Shown: positions 11,663-22,343, numbered from the stretch's first letter. The stretch: DNA of 64,000 nt from Hermodice carunculata (GCA_964020975.1 OZ026614.1:2023904-2087903), one strand, 5' to 3'. Notes: a model not told the origin generated them from the sequence alone. Made by a program: numbers and translations.

Positions 11663-11894
11663 CCCTTTCCCCCTCAAACCGGCCAAAACCGGCTGGTGGT
11701 CAAATGTCGTCTGCTTCATTGTTTTTAACTATTTTCAACAGTTATGAAAAACAATTTGACTGAGAAATGTACATGAGACCTATCAAGATCACATGCCCCA
11801 GGTCAACAGCTTTCCTTGGCATCGGTTGGGCACTTAGTGCCCAACCCATGCCAAGGAAAGCTGTGGACTCAGTCTTAATTCAAGGGGGAAAGGG
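11663..11894. mobile_element. piggyBac-like MITE, 232 bp, flanked by TTAA
   Basis: Terminal inverted repeats CCCTTTCCCCCT... and ...AGGGGGAAAGGG are directly bounded by TTAA on both sides (11659-11662 and 11895-11898). TTAA targets and CCC-starting ends are the signature of the piggyBac superfamily. The element is too short to encode a transposase. An internal near-perfect hairpin with ~28-bp arms lies at about 11806-11864. The X2 partner has a single TTAA at 58006-58009 and no insert, which is the unoccupied site. Confidence 0.85.
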
Positions 11895-11929
11895 TTAATG
11901 AGACTCGTCTTGCGTCACCTTTGTCACGT

Positions 11930-12060
11930 GGCCGTGGTATGGGACAGGTCCATGGCAGGGGTCAAGACAGTATTCGTTGGCTGTGGATCTTCTGGTAACT
12001 GTTGTAATTGGCCAGTCTCTTGGCATGGAACAGTTCCGTGGCAGTGGTATGTACAATGGT
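11930..12060. repeat. Minisatellite remnant, ~85-90 bp unit, about 1.5 copies
   Basis: The unit contains gggacaggtccatggcag, gtcaagacag and ttggctgtggatctt. The partner in X2 at 58120-58400 has about three copies, so copy number changed after duplication. Confidence 0.65.
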
Positions 12061-13695
12061 CTAAGGGACTGTTTGTTAGATAATGCGTACTACATCTTGA
12101 ATAAACCACAATTATATCGAAACAAAAATTTGTGTCTCCTAAGTCTTGCTCTGCAAATGCATATGTGGCTATTTGAAAAATAACTGAACGGTGAGACACA
12201 ACATTAAAATAAATGTATCGGATATGTATTTGAAACATTTTCACTTCATTTGCTGATTTACTCATGTATCGTAGGCTCTGAGCTATACTGAATACACACA
12301 GCTGCACGTATCGTATGCCTTTAATGTCAGGATATGTACTTACCATGCGCTTTGTATCATCATATATTGGAAAGTAATCCACGCCTTCTGTTTCTTTAAA
12401 CAAATATTGTTTGCGATAGATACTCTAGTTGGGTAAGGGTTTGCACCACTCAAAGCCAGGCAATAACGACATGAGTTGTACAAACGTATGCTTCATGTTC
12501 ATATTTGCACCTGGAGCAACTTAACAATATTTCCCGAATAAACTCTTTGCGGCTATATGTGTAGCCTGATGCGTACAATGCAAACTTATGAAAATCACTT
12601 TTCCTTTGTCTTGCATGGGACAGATTTTTTTTTTCATTTGAAGCTTCAATGGGTATAGAACTGAAAACCTATTTAAAATTAGATCAAATTACAAAACACA
12701 GAAAGGTTGATTGAGATAAGGAAATTTTAATTAGATTTAGAAAAAGCACAATTATAACGAGTTCAAAGATATCACGGCAATAGGTATCACGGCTAATGAT
12801 AACATTTTGAAGATCCCTGGAAGTTTAAAGGAGCCAAATGCAATTTATCTGATGCTTTGTTAAAAATTTAATAAAGATTTTGGAGGGCTTAATATGCGAG
12901 GTGCTATTAACAGTCCTTTCGACAAGTTTCATAAAGAATGACTTGTCACTGTTCGTCAATGGTGATTTCAATTCATCCATTCATTCATACATTCGTTCAT
13001 TCAGCGTATAAATACTGACTGTCCCGCTGACATAATCATGTTTCAAATAACCTAAACGTTTTCATGTAGAACTTTTGATAATTTCCCTTTTGTTCCTCGC
13101 GGAAATCTAAAATAATAAGATAACGAAGCTGACCTTCTGTTGCATATAATATCCTTGATGTCTAGTCTACATTCGGCTCAGGCTATCACCAACACAGAAT
13201 GTGACTGAACATCTTGATAACATAAGGCAGAGACGTACTTTATGTCTGACGATGAGCCAGTTGTAATTCAGGACCTACATTTATATTGAAGTGGTAATTG
13301 GCATTTTTAATGTGCGGTGATTGTCCAAATACTACGTTAAAAGTGTTGTTCGAAAGAGCATCTGTACTTGTGGAACTGTACAATTATAAACTAGGAGATG
13401 GACCATATATTTGACTATGAGCAGATCCTTTGATAAGACCCCAACCACACAAAGCTACATTTCACCGCACAAGCTATGGGCTATGAAGCACACGTGGCGT
13501 CTTCTCCACAAAAATCAGTTTCTTCTCGTTATGTACGCAGACACATGACAGGACTTCACAGCGGACAATAGTAGACATTTTCATCACAGCTTTATTGACA
13601 ATAGGACCATATCAGAATGGGTACATTAACCTTACCTGCTTTGTAAAAAAACAAACAAACAAAAACAAAAACAAAAAAAACAAAAAAAGAACCAA

Positions 13696-14222
13696 CATGC
13701 TCTGTCTTCAATTGGCAGGCAGATTATGCCTATTTCATCTCTGCTCGCACTTTGGTATAGCATCGAGAGGCAGGTTAAGCATATTCCTTCTTCTCTCTAA
13801 TCGCAGTACAGTATTGGGAGGCAAGGTACGTCTATTCCATATCCTCTTTAATCTTAGTATAGCAAGCACGTGATTGGCAGGTAGGTTACGCCTATTCCAT
13901 CTCCACTCTAACTTCAGTATATCAAGTAGGTGATCGACAGATAGGTTACGCCTATTCCATCTCCAGTCAGTATATCAAGTAGGTGATCGACAGGTAGGTT
14001 ACGCCTATTCCATCTCCACTCTAACTTCAGTATATCAAGTAGGTGATCGACAGGTAGGTTACGCCTATTCCATCTCCACTCTAACTTCAGTATATCAAGT
14101 AGGTGACTGATAGGTAGGGTACGCCTATTCCGTCTTCTTTGTAACCGTAGTTTAGCATTGGCAGGTAGGTAGACCTATTCCATCTCGTCAGCTATTTTAG
14201 TATAGTAAGCAGGTCATTGGTT
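13696..14222. repeat. 60-bp minisatellite, ~8 units, left part
   Basis: Two central units (13981-14040 and 14041-14100) are identical 60-mers; outer units drift and vary by a few bases. The core words are caggtaggttacgcctattc and catctccactctaacttcag. The array is cut by a LINE at 14223 and resumes at about 16050-16130. X2 has only one recognisable unit (about 62670-62730), so the array expanded in X1. Confidence 0.88.
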
Positions 14223-16049
14223 TAAACATATTTTATTTCTCAAAGAACACGAATAAAGTTTCAAGAAATAATATGACAATTGGGAAAAAGGGCTGAGCCC
14301 TATCCAAATCCCTCTTGCGGAGAAGAGACAGAGACAGGACATTACAAAACAAGACAAACACACTCTTGAGGATGACAGTCACAAGACCAGGACAGATAGA
14401 AGGGCTCAAAATCTTAATTCTACATTGTAATACTGCCGTTTGTGTGCATGAACTCAAACACTAATGACCTTGCTTAGCCTTTCCCTGATGGTTTAAAACG
14501 TCCAGTAGCTGAAATATAATAGTGGGTAGCAGAAAAAATTAATTCATTATCTAGCAGAGAGCATGTAGAAGAACCGTACAATATTGTTGGCAGGGTAAAT
14601 GGGGCGAGAGAAGTGATGGCAGAATGTAATGCTGATCGTGGTACAGTATATCGAGGGCATGCGAAAAAATAATGCCATGTATCTTCAACGGATGATCCTC
14701 AGCGGCACTTAGGTGTGTCAAGATACCAATTTTATGTAAATGAGAATTTAGTTGGCTGGCACCTAGATGTAAGCGTGTGTGCTACATCTATTGCCAAAGT
14801 TATACAACTTAGAAAAGTTTATACTTCGAGGAACTAGTTGGCATATCTTAGACTTAAAGACTTGAAGTGATCTGGACTGTCGAACATCGATAGGTTATTC
14901 ATTCCATAACCGAACGCGGAAGGAAAAAAAGATTTATCGAAAAGTTCAGTACGAGCCCTGAAATGAGGTAGGTTAAAATGTTGGCGTGTAGTATACGTGA
15001 AGGTATTCGGAACTGTAGGAATTACAGAACATAAATTATCAGGAGCGAGTTTATTTGCCAGCTTATACATAAGGATCAATTTCGAAAAATCCCTTCTCTT
15101 AGTTAATGTATGCCATCCAAGTTCCTCGTACAATTTTGCATTACTAGTACCATGCATTGCCCTAGTAACAATGCGAGCAGCATTTAATTGAACACTTTCT
15201 AATTTTGCTTGGTCCGGGGCAGTACACCCACTCCAAATAGGGCTACCATATTCAAGTACTGGTCTAATAAAAGATGCATACATTGTTTCCAAAGTTAGTC
15301 TATCAAGAGTAAATTTTAGTCCCTTCATGATATTCGTTAATTTACTGGCTTTACAAACAATTTCGTTAACATGATCAGTCCACCTTAAATCAGACCGCAA
15401 AGTGACGCCGAGGTGTTTATGTTGATTAACATTCCGAAGGGCATAGCCCTGAAAAATAATAGGGGGTGATATGGCGAGTTGGTTTTCCGAGATATAAACA
15501 TTGAGTCTGTTTTTTGGGCATTGAAAGTAATAAGCCAATCATCGGCCCATTGACTGATATCAGAAAGATCACAGTTAATAGATGCAGCCGCCGCTTCAGG
15601 GTTATCAATTTCTAAGTACAAACAGGTGTCATCGACAAAAAGTTTAATATTGGAACGAACAATTTTAACAATATCATTAATATAAATTAAAAACATGAGA
15701 GGACCAAGAACCGAACCTTGCAGCACACCTGCACCAATTGAGCCCCAAGAAGAAGCTTGACCTTGGATAACAACACGCTGTTGGCGATTATGAAGGTAAT
15801 CTGTAAACCATTCCAGTAAGTTGCCTGAAATACCATTTTTTCTCAACTTGTGCAGCAGACCTGCATGCCATACTTTATCAAACGCTTTGCTTACTTTGCT
15901 TATATCTAAGAAAATAATACGGACTTCTTTTTGCTGGTCGACAGCTAGACAGAGTTCATGGTAAAGGAGCAATAATTGATTAACGGTAGAGTCTCCTGGA
16001 GTAAATCTAGATTGATGAGTAGAGATGACAAGATTGATGAGTAGAGATG
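14223..16049 (-). mobile_element. 5'-truncated CR1-like LINE inside the 60-bp minisatellite
   Basis: The minus strand reads PGDSTVNQLLLLYHELC, then FLDISKVSKAFDKVWHAGLL, GVLQGSVLGPLMFLIYINDI, LFVDDT and WADDWLITFNAQKT. A frameshift near 15500 moves the rest into a second frame with HLGVTLRSDLRWTDHV, RPVLEYGSPIWSG and the usual C-terminal KSFFPSAFGYGMNNL, ending at 14834. A 3' untranslated part of ~600 bases runs to about 14223. The active site reads FVDD rather than FADD, and a three-residue duplication (SKV) sits in the 'DISKAFD' motif. The endonuclease half is absent. A 19-bp direct repeat (agattgatgagtagagatg) marks the truncated end. It is younger looking than the LINE at the window start. 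Confidence 0.88.
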
Positions 16050-16130
16050 GCAGACAGGATACGCATTATTCTGTAGCTCTTCTAACCACAGCATAGGAAG
16101 CAGGCCATTGGTAGACAGGTGCGCCCAGTC
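16050..16130. repeat. 60-bp minisatellite, right remnant beyond the LINE
   Basis: gcagacaggatacgcattat, ctaaccacagcatag and ccattggtagacaggt continue the array broken at 14222, showing that the LINE landed inside it. Confidence 0.6.
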
Positions 16131-16317
16131 ACTCGCTTCTCAAATCCTCTTAACTCAGTCTTTTGAAAATCTAAAGCTGAACAGCCTTAGGGGGAGGGGC
16201 ACATTGGTACATTTTACCCATTCTTTGTTACTGTTACACGTGTGTAAAATTTCAACGCATTTTGACTCTATAACATACATACAAAACCATAAGACAAACT
16301 TACATTTTCAGCACAGC

Positions 16318-16794
16318 TGAGTTGTCAGTCACCTGAGCTTATGGGATGGCTATGCATCCATGGTCTATCCATCGTTTGTCCGTCCATCCATTCGCCAGTC
16401 GCCTACAATTCACATATTCGACTTCTCCAAAAGCAGTTGTCAGATTCACTTCACATTTGGAGGGGATGTACGTTAGGTCCGTCGCTATCGCGTTTGTACA
16501 AATAACCACGCTCCAGTGATTTTTGTGATTCTTTTATTGAGCCTTTTGTTCATTCTTTGGCAAAATCTTTAAAATTGTGTGATAATATTGCTCGTGGGAG
16601 GGTTTAACAACTTTGTTCACAAGGTGGTGAAACTCTGGATCCCTAATTGTTAACTTTTTATTTCAATTTGCGTACCTGTCAGTTAATACATGTACATGTA
16701 TTCATATTGATTACCGTGCAAGCCTGGGGATTACAATGGAAACAAGAAAAGAAGATTTGCTTCAGAGCAAGTCTGTCTGTGTGCCTTCAAAAGT
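16318..16794. repeat. Dispersed repeat family 'ggttcgcaaggtgg', copy 1
   Basis: It begins near cagtcacctgagctta with gtccgtccatcc words that look like an element terminus, then ttcacttcacatttgg, ttcacaaggtggtgaaac and caatttgcgtacctgtcagt. The same ordered words recur at 18060-18235, 18690-18890 plus 19213-19430, and 43976-44250. The class is unknown. Confidence 0.6.
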
Positions 16795-17545
16795 TGTAAA
16801 TATGACTAGCTGAACATTTCAAAGTCCAGATGACCTTGCATTTGACCTTAAAAGGTCACATGTTAATTACAAAAATGTGCAGTGTTGCAACACCTACTAT
16901 TTGAGTTCAACATGATTAAACTTGGGTGAAAATTGACCACGTTATGGCTAACAAAAACTTGCAAAGGTCCAAATGACCTTGACTTTTGACCTTTAGAGGT
17001 TATATGTAAGTAAGAAAAACGCGCAGTATAGCAATACCCACAATTTGAGCCCAACATGACTGAAAATGAATAAAAATAGACCAACTTGTAGCTAGATAAA
17101 ATTTTCAAAGGTCCAAATAAATTTAACGTTGACCTTAAGTGGTTACAAGTTAATTACAAAACATATGCACTGTTGCAATACCTACAATTTGTGTCCAACA
17201 TGGTCATAATTAGACAAAAATTGACTAAATTATGATTAGATGAAAATTTCAAATGGCAAAATGACATCAACTTTTGACCTTTAGAGGTCACATGACTACA
17301 AAAATGTGTAGCGTTGCAATACCTACAATTTGAGTCCAACACGAATAAAATTGGATAAAAATTGATTTATGGCTGGTTACATGCATATTACAAAAGTATG
17401 CAGTATCACAATATTTCTACAATTTGAGCCCAACACGGTCAAAAAAAGACGAAAACTGACCGAGTTTTGGCTAGAAGAAAATGTCAAATATCCAATTGAC
17501 CTTGACCTTTGACCTTTAGAAGTCACATGTAAATTACAGAAATTA
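16795..17545. repeat. ~145-bp tandem array, about 5 units, each with TGACCT motifs
   Basis: The core gttgcaatacctacaatttg recurs near 16882, 17029, 17173, 17313 and 17405 (intervals about 147, 144, 140 and 92). Each unit carries 'aatgaccttgacttttgacc'-type runs; near 17498 the run is gaccttgacctttgacct. Short minus-strand frames across it are not coding. Confidence 0.8.
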
Positions 17546-17790
17546 CCTTTGACATGATCTTTGACCCTGACATGACATTTGACATGGCCTTTGACCTTGA
17601 TATGAACTTTGACCTTTGGCATGCCCTTTCACATCGACATGATATAAGATTGGAAGATATTCAAGATTTAAAATTTCAAATGCCCCTTACTTGCATAAAC
17701 TTTAATATATTTTGTCCTCTTTATCAAAAGACACAAATTCATGTATAGACCTATAATCATGCCAAGATTGAGAAAACTGGCGAAGAAAGT
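17546..17790. other. TTTGACATG-rich non-coding stretch
   Basis: An irregular array of ctttgacatgac and ctttgaccttga words to about 17640, then plain AT-rich sequence. No gene seen. Confidence 0.5.
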
Positions 17791-17916
17791 ATGGCAGTTA
17801 AGAAAGAAAGAAAGAACGAAAGAGAAAAAAGAAAGAAAGAAGGAAGGAAGGGAAGAAAGGAAGAAAGAATGAAAGAAAGAAAGAAAGAAAGACAGACAGA
17901 CAGACAGACAGAAATA

Positions 17917-17988
<72 letters not shown>

Positions 17989-17990
17989 AC
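17791..17990. repeat. (GAAA)n microsatellite with GACA interruption
   Basis: Tetranucleotide tract, purest at about 17910-17988. The long Lys/Glu/Arg and Phe/Leu/Ser frames across it are artefacts. Confidence 0.95.
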
Positions 17991-18037
17991 GTCTGTGTTG
18001 GCACACAGACAAAGAACGTCTGTGTTGGCACACAGAC
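17991..18037. repeat. Two tandem copies of a perfect small hairpin
   Basis: gtctgtgttggcacacagac (8-bp arms, 4-base loop) occurs at 17991-18010 and 18018-18037, 27 bp apart, with aaagaac between them. It sits at the end of the GAAA tract. Confidence 0.85.
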
Positions 18038-18059
18038 ATAATTGAAATTTTTGACTTTT

Positions 18060-18235
18060 TCTCCAAAACTGTCAACCACATTCACTTCAAACTTGGCCGT
18101 AAAATACCTTAGGTATGCGTTGCTACCATGTTTGCTGAAATAGCCACGCTTCAATAATTTTTGGATTTTTTTGTGAATTTGATGCTCAATTTGGGGGCAA
18201 AATATTTCTTTTCTGAAACCGTAAAGCCAAATGGC
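18060..18235. repeat. Dispersed repeat family 'ggttcgcaaggtgg', fragment
   Basis: 'ccacattcacttcaaacttg' and 'agccacgcttcaataatttt' match the copies at 16430 and 44150. Confidence 0.55.
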
Positions 18236-18332
18236 CAGCTAGGTTGCACCAATTGGCCGTCAGATGGCGTGCAATTTCTAACCGGTAAAGGATCTCGCGC
18301 CAGAGTGTGTTTACGATGGCAGACAACGGTGA

Positions 18333-18476
18333 ATGAACAGTCCAGCGATTAAAAAGAACTTAGTGAGGCAAGGAGCAGCAGCCAGAGGAAGGAAGAATGA
18401 TTTAATAGGGAGGTTATTGATCTTTAAACACATCCTGTCAGCGGTAAAAACTTTCGAACAGACGACACAAAAATAA
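18333..18476 (+). pseudogene. SAP-domain-like fragment of an unknown protein
   Basis: A 47-codon frame reads IKKNLVRQGAAARGRKNDLI followed by GRL. This matches the SAP DNA-binding pattern (leucine-rich helix, G-x-x-x-x-G-R/K-K-x-x-L-x-x-R-L). An alternative ATG at 18316 in another frame starts MADNGE and then stops, so the copy looks damaged near its start. SAP motifs of this kind begin many uncharacterised invertebrate proteins, some of them on mobile elements. No continuation into a further domain is visible; the surrounding 18240-18655 has no other coding signal. Confidence 0.35.
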
Positions 18477-18689
18477 AGCTCTTTATACAGCCAATGTGTG
18501 CCCCCTGGGTGGCACTGATCAGTGGCCCAGCTGTTCACATGTTAACAAGTAAATCACTTCTAAGTTTCCGAAAGCTGAGAAAGTAGTTAAATGCATCTTG
18601 GTCGAATTTCTGGTACCATTATGAATTCACATAAATAATTAAAAGACAATTTAGGCATTGCAACTAAGGAAAGTGTGTTTCAATATAAG

Positions 18690-18890
18690 GTCTCCCTCTG
18701 GGACACTCATTAGGACCTGCTTTTGTTCAAAAGATGGCGCAGAGATTTTTTCCATGTATTTACAATTTTTGATGAGGTTTTGCATTTTTCTACTTATTCT
18801 CCAAAGCCGCCATTCATATTGTTCTGAAACTCTGTGGAAACGTGGTTTGCGGGAGGGTCAAATAAGCTGGTTCGCAAGGTGGTGATACAA
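18690..18890. repeat. Dispersed repeat family 'ggttcgcaaggtgg', interrupted copy
   Basis: It contains cgggagggtcaaataag and ctggttcgcaaggtggtga, and resumes after the hairpin insertion at about 19213. The uninterrupted version is at the start of B (43976-44040). Confidence 0.6.
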
Positions 18891-19212
18891 TAATAAAACC
18901 AGCCAAGTGGAGGAGACGAGTCGGCAGACTGGCCTCGTTCCCGCGGCGGATCACTACTCGTGCAAGCACTCGTAGTGATCCGCCGCGGGAACGAGGCCAG
19001 TCTGCTGACGAGTCTCCTCCACGCGGCTGGTTTTATTTTTATCCAGTAATTATAGCTGTAATTTTATTTTCATCGTTAAATACAAAAAAAAAAAAACAAA
19101 CAATTAAAAACAGTTTCAACGTTTATTTCATCAAACAAAGCTTTGTATTGCTTTGCGTATGAATAACTGTAACGCAGGACCCAGTAATTGGGTCATATGA
19201 AAACTACATGCT
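18891..19212. mobile_element. Insertion in A only, carrying a 145-bp GC-rich hairpin
   Basis: B reads continuously across the corresponding point (after ttcgcaaggtggggatacat). The first 145 bases are a near-perfect palindrome and the rest is AT-rich with an A13 run. This could be a snap-back MITE or another inserted fragment; no clear target duplication was found. Confidence 0.5.
18892..19036. repeat. Near-perfect palindrome, ~72-bp arms, 1-2-base loop
   Basis: The left arm starts aataaaaccagcc and the right arm ends ggctggttttatt. Both arms carry cctcgttcccgcggcggatc (or its complement) around a centre near 18964. I count only about six mismatched positions. The arms are far more GC-rich than anything nearby. 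Confidence 0.93.
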
Positions 19213-19714
19213 TGACGTGCACCTTTTTTAAACATTTTTTTTTTAATTCGCGTACTTTTTCATTAACGGATGCGTTCCTACTAATTACAATGAAATCAGT
19301 GGTGATTACAATGGAATTATCAATTTTGATTCCTTCAAAACTGTCAACCACATTCACTTAAAACTTGGGTCGGTCTCTACCATCTGTGTTCAAATAATCA
19401 TGCTTCAATGGTTTCAAGATGTTTCACGAATTTTCTTTTTCACTTTTCAGAAAAAATCCATGTAACTTGCTTTCAAAGTGCATATGGATACTTCTGGCAC
19501 CACCTAACCTTAATTTATTCAATTCAGGTGGCACCACAATAGAATACATGCATATTAATTTCCCACCACAACTGCATACCTGATTGCCTTGTCTCGCTTG
19601 GCGGGATATGGCGAGATACGGGTCGGTACCTGTTGGGACAAGCGGGATATTACTAATATTTTGGACATAGAGAATATTTATTAAAGGCAGATGGAAAGTT
19701 TTCTTTATACGTTT

Positions 19715-20187
19715 GCGTCTTTTTGTCGAGAACCACTTCCTAGTAGTCATTAGCCTATATCGCAGTCTGAACTCTTTACTCTCCATAAGCTAACCTGTCA
19801 CTGTCTACCCTATACACATATGGAAATACTATTGTCCATATTGCACACATTCCTGTGTAAAATTTTGACATAGACTGTATCAGCCCAAATAAATTAAAGG
19901 GTCTTCAGTGGGTAACTACTTAGAACATGTTTCGGAGCCTATTACCCGTATATGTCTCTCTGAGTAGTGGCTCCTTGTCTAAGCTAAATATTCAGCCAAG
20001 AAAACCCACATAATAATGAATAAATTTGACCGTGGCAAATGATGAATTAGCTAAAAACGCGAAGTTTTGCTTATAAATGCAGAGCTTCATTATGAAAGAA
20101 GAATACCTGTCAAAAAAACCATAATTACTAAATTTGTGTAGTACACGCTCAGATAAGAACAATTTGATTTACCCCTGAATATGGCCC
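19715..20187 (+). mobile_element. Dispersed repeat (copy 2 of 4), fullest version
   Basis: Matches 4315-4713, the B copy at 44525-44995 and the inverted X2 copy at 54850-55290. Here it extends ~80 bases further than the A0 copy, to about cagataagaacaatttg. Confidence 0.7.
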
Positions 20188-21003
20188 GGGAAGTACTAGA
20201 CGAATACCAGTTGGGCATTTGTGAATTTAAATTTCTCAAAAAACGCTAATTTTATGAGATATGAACATATGGCCCTTTCTGTGACAGTGATGTGACCTGC
20301 AGCCCCCCCCCCCCCCCGCGTGATCGCCTGGCGTCAAACCCGTGCTTTGTGGCGCGAAATTAATATGCGTACGGCGTATTATTGCTTCCTTTGTTAAGTT
20401 TTTTTGTGGGTTCTCACTTTTCTCAACTTTTTTCTCCCAAAGCGGAAAGTGGATCCTGCTCACACTTACTGAGAATATATATGGGGCTGATCTCCACCAC
20501 ATCTGTTCATAACATGATGGTGCTGTCATTTTCTGATGTAAAAAATTTTCAAAATTCGGAACAAATGGTAAGGGGATATGTTCATTTCGTAAACAATAAT
20601 GGTGGTCTTAAACAAAGGTGACCTTGATGCTACTGTGAAGATCATAGGCCAGGTATACTGTTGTCTGTGCCACGACTTTCGGCAGAATAGCTTACATTCA
20701 GAACTGCAAGACAGAACACTGCCCCTTGACTCTCTCTTTAAAGTTTAAAGTATGATCTGCTTGTGCGTAGTCTGTTCATGATTCATTAAATTTTATTTCA
20801 GAAACATTACATTGGTAATTCCTCAAGCGTGCTTGAATATAGGTATGTCCATAAGAAAGTGTTTTCAGTGTTTGTGTGACTAGTTATTTCTGGGTAGGCC
20901 TCCAGCAACACCAATGGAAAATGTTAACCGTGCAAAACTGCTTTAACAGCAAATATATATAGGCCAATTAGTAATCTATACAACAAGTACATCTGGAGCA
21001 GGT

Positions 21004-21077
21004 GTATGAAACCACGTATATAAATGTCCATGAAACCACGTATACAAGCGTCGGAGGAACCACGTAGACAAGTGTCC
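21004..21077. repeat. 24-bp minisatellite, three units
   Basis: Units of 'tgaaaccacgtatacaagcg' plus tcca; also present in B at 45857-45929. Confidence 0.75.
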
Positions 21078-21344
21078 TTTGTGTGGCAAAATGAAGAGTT
21101 GCTGATGGCACCCAGTGACCTCATCACTGCGTCCTCAGCCGAGACAACGAACAAAAGTAATACTTCAACATAGGTTAAGAAATTGGGGCGAATTTTCCAA
21201 TTTTTGGAGAAAGCAAGAACGTTTCCCTGAAAGTGCTAATCACTGCTATAGTTGTTTTCTCATTACAGATACACATATAATGGTTAAATGATTCAAATTC
21301 CCCCTGAAGATCCCTTTCATTCAAATACCAACAAGCCTTGTCTA

Positions 21345-21458
21345 AAGCAAAAAGTAGTCTAACTCAACAGCTTTCCTCGGGGCACTTTGCGCCTATTGCA
21401 CGCAAAGAGCCCGAGGAAAGCTGTTGGCTCAGTCTTTAATCCGCGCTTGAAGGGTTAA
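21345..21458. mobile_element. Relic of the piggyBac-like MITE family with internal hairpin
   Basis: The hairpin arms caacagctttcctcggg and its complement resemble the internal hairpin of the 11663-11894 MITE, and the right end gcttgaagggttaa keeps the AGGG-TTAA terminus. The left terminus is not clear. In B (about 46195-46270) the hairpin has collapsed to a short remnant. Confidence 0.6.
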
Positions 21459-22158
21459 TTACCCCAACACTCTAAAATCCATTAAAGATATTGTAAGACT
21501 GGCTGCGAGGGTAAGAAACCAAAACACAGATCATTCAAATCCAATGCCTGTTATAAATCCTGTCAACAAGAGGAACCAGTGTGCCTCGGAATGAGGTAGA
21601 AAAGGGTCATTGTCTACTGGACAAAAGTTTGGGTACTGACACCTTTCACTGTTGTAACCACGAAAAGAAAACGAAAACCAATAATTCTGTACACAAATAT
21701 ATGATAAAATATGTCACTGCGTGGGTGTTTTTTTAAATACTTATTATTTCTAATCCCGTACAGTTTTCTTATCAAATTGGGCATGACTGCATCATCACAG
21801 GGGAGTGTTGTTTGGGTAGGTGTACTGCAGCTACACATTCTATGTACCGAGCTTTCAAAATTCTCGGATCCGCACATCCGGGAATCTTAGTTTACATGCC
21901 CGCGTTATGCATGTATATTCACATTCAATCTAACTGTTAACATTGAAAGTATAGGGGAGAGCCTGGTGTGTTATGAGACCATAAGACATGAGCCTTGTGT
22001 GTTATCGGACCATAACACGTGTCCCGGCCACATTCCAATAAGCCACGCCTACGTGGGTTTCCAGAACTCAACACTGGAACATGCTTGGCAAATCAGTTTT
22101 TGATCGTTTCTCTTAATTCTATGTCCTAAATTTCGTGTAATCGTGCAGAAAAATTAAG

Positions 22159-22343
22159 GAGAAATGTAAATACAAGCAATGAGGGTTGCTTTTTTGTGTG
22201 TTATGGCACAATGACGCTGGCGATTAAGACCATTATCGGGCAAGGCTCACGGGCGTGCGCCACGCCCATGATGCCTGCTTCAACCACCCGCGTCATTATG
22301 CCATAACACACACAAAAGCCTCCCTCATTTCTTAAATGTATTT
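22159..22343. repeat. Inverted repeat, ~60-bp arms
   Basis: The left arm (aatgagggttgcttttttgt, gttatggcacaatgacg) and the right arm (cgtcattatgccataacaca, aaaagcctccctcattt) are complementary; the ~60-bp centre includes gcgtgcgccacgccc. It is also present in B (about 46944-47125). It is missing, with ~400 surrounding bases, from the third A copy at the window end. Confidence 0.8.

Larger units (their letters stand above)
11519..13695 (+). repeat. Duplication unit X1, second part
   Basis: Continues the match to X2: 11540-11590 with 57945-57980, 11930-12010 with 58120-58190, 12350-12510 with 58905-59070, 12530-12700 with 61455-61620, 12850-13000 with 61790-62000, 13010-13240 with 62030-62250 and 13300-13640 with 62320-62630. 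The gap between 59072 and 61455 in X2 is an insertion there. No preserved reading frame is shared by the two copies. Confidence 0.75.

Noticed and set aside
11924-12403. 159-codon minus frame in X1
   Set aside because: Not conserved in the X2 partner; overlaps a minisatellite remnant.
17668-18154. Phe/Leu/Ser-rich minus frames and Lys/Glu-rich plus frame
   Set aside because: Translation of the GAAA tetranucleotide tract.
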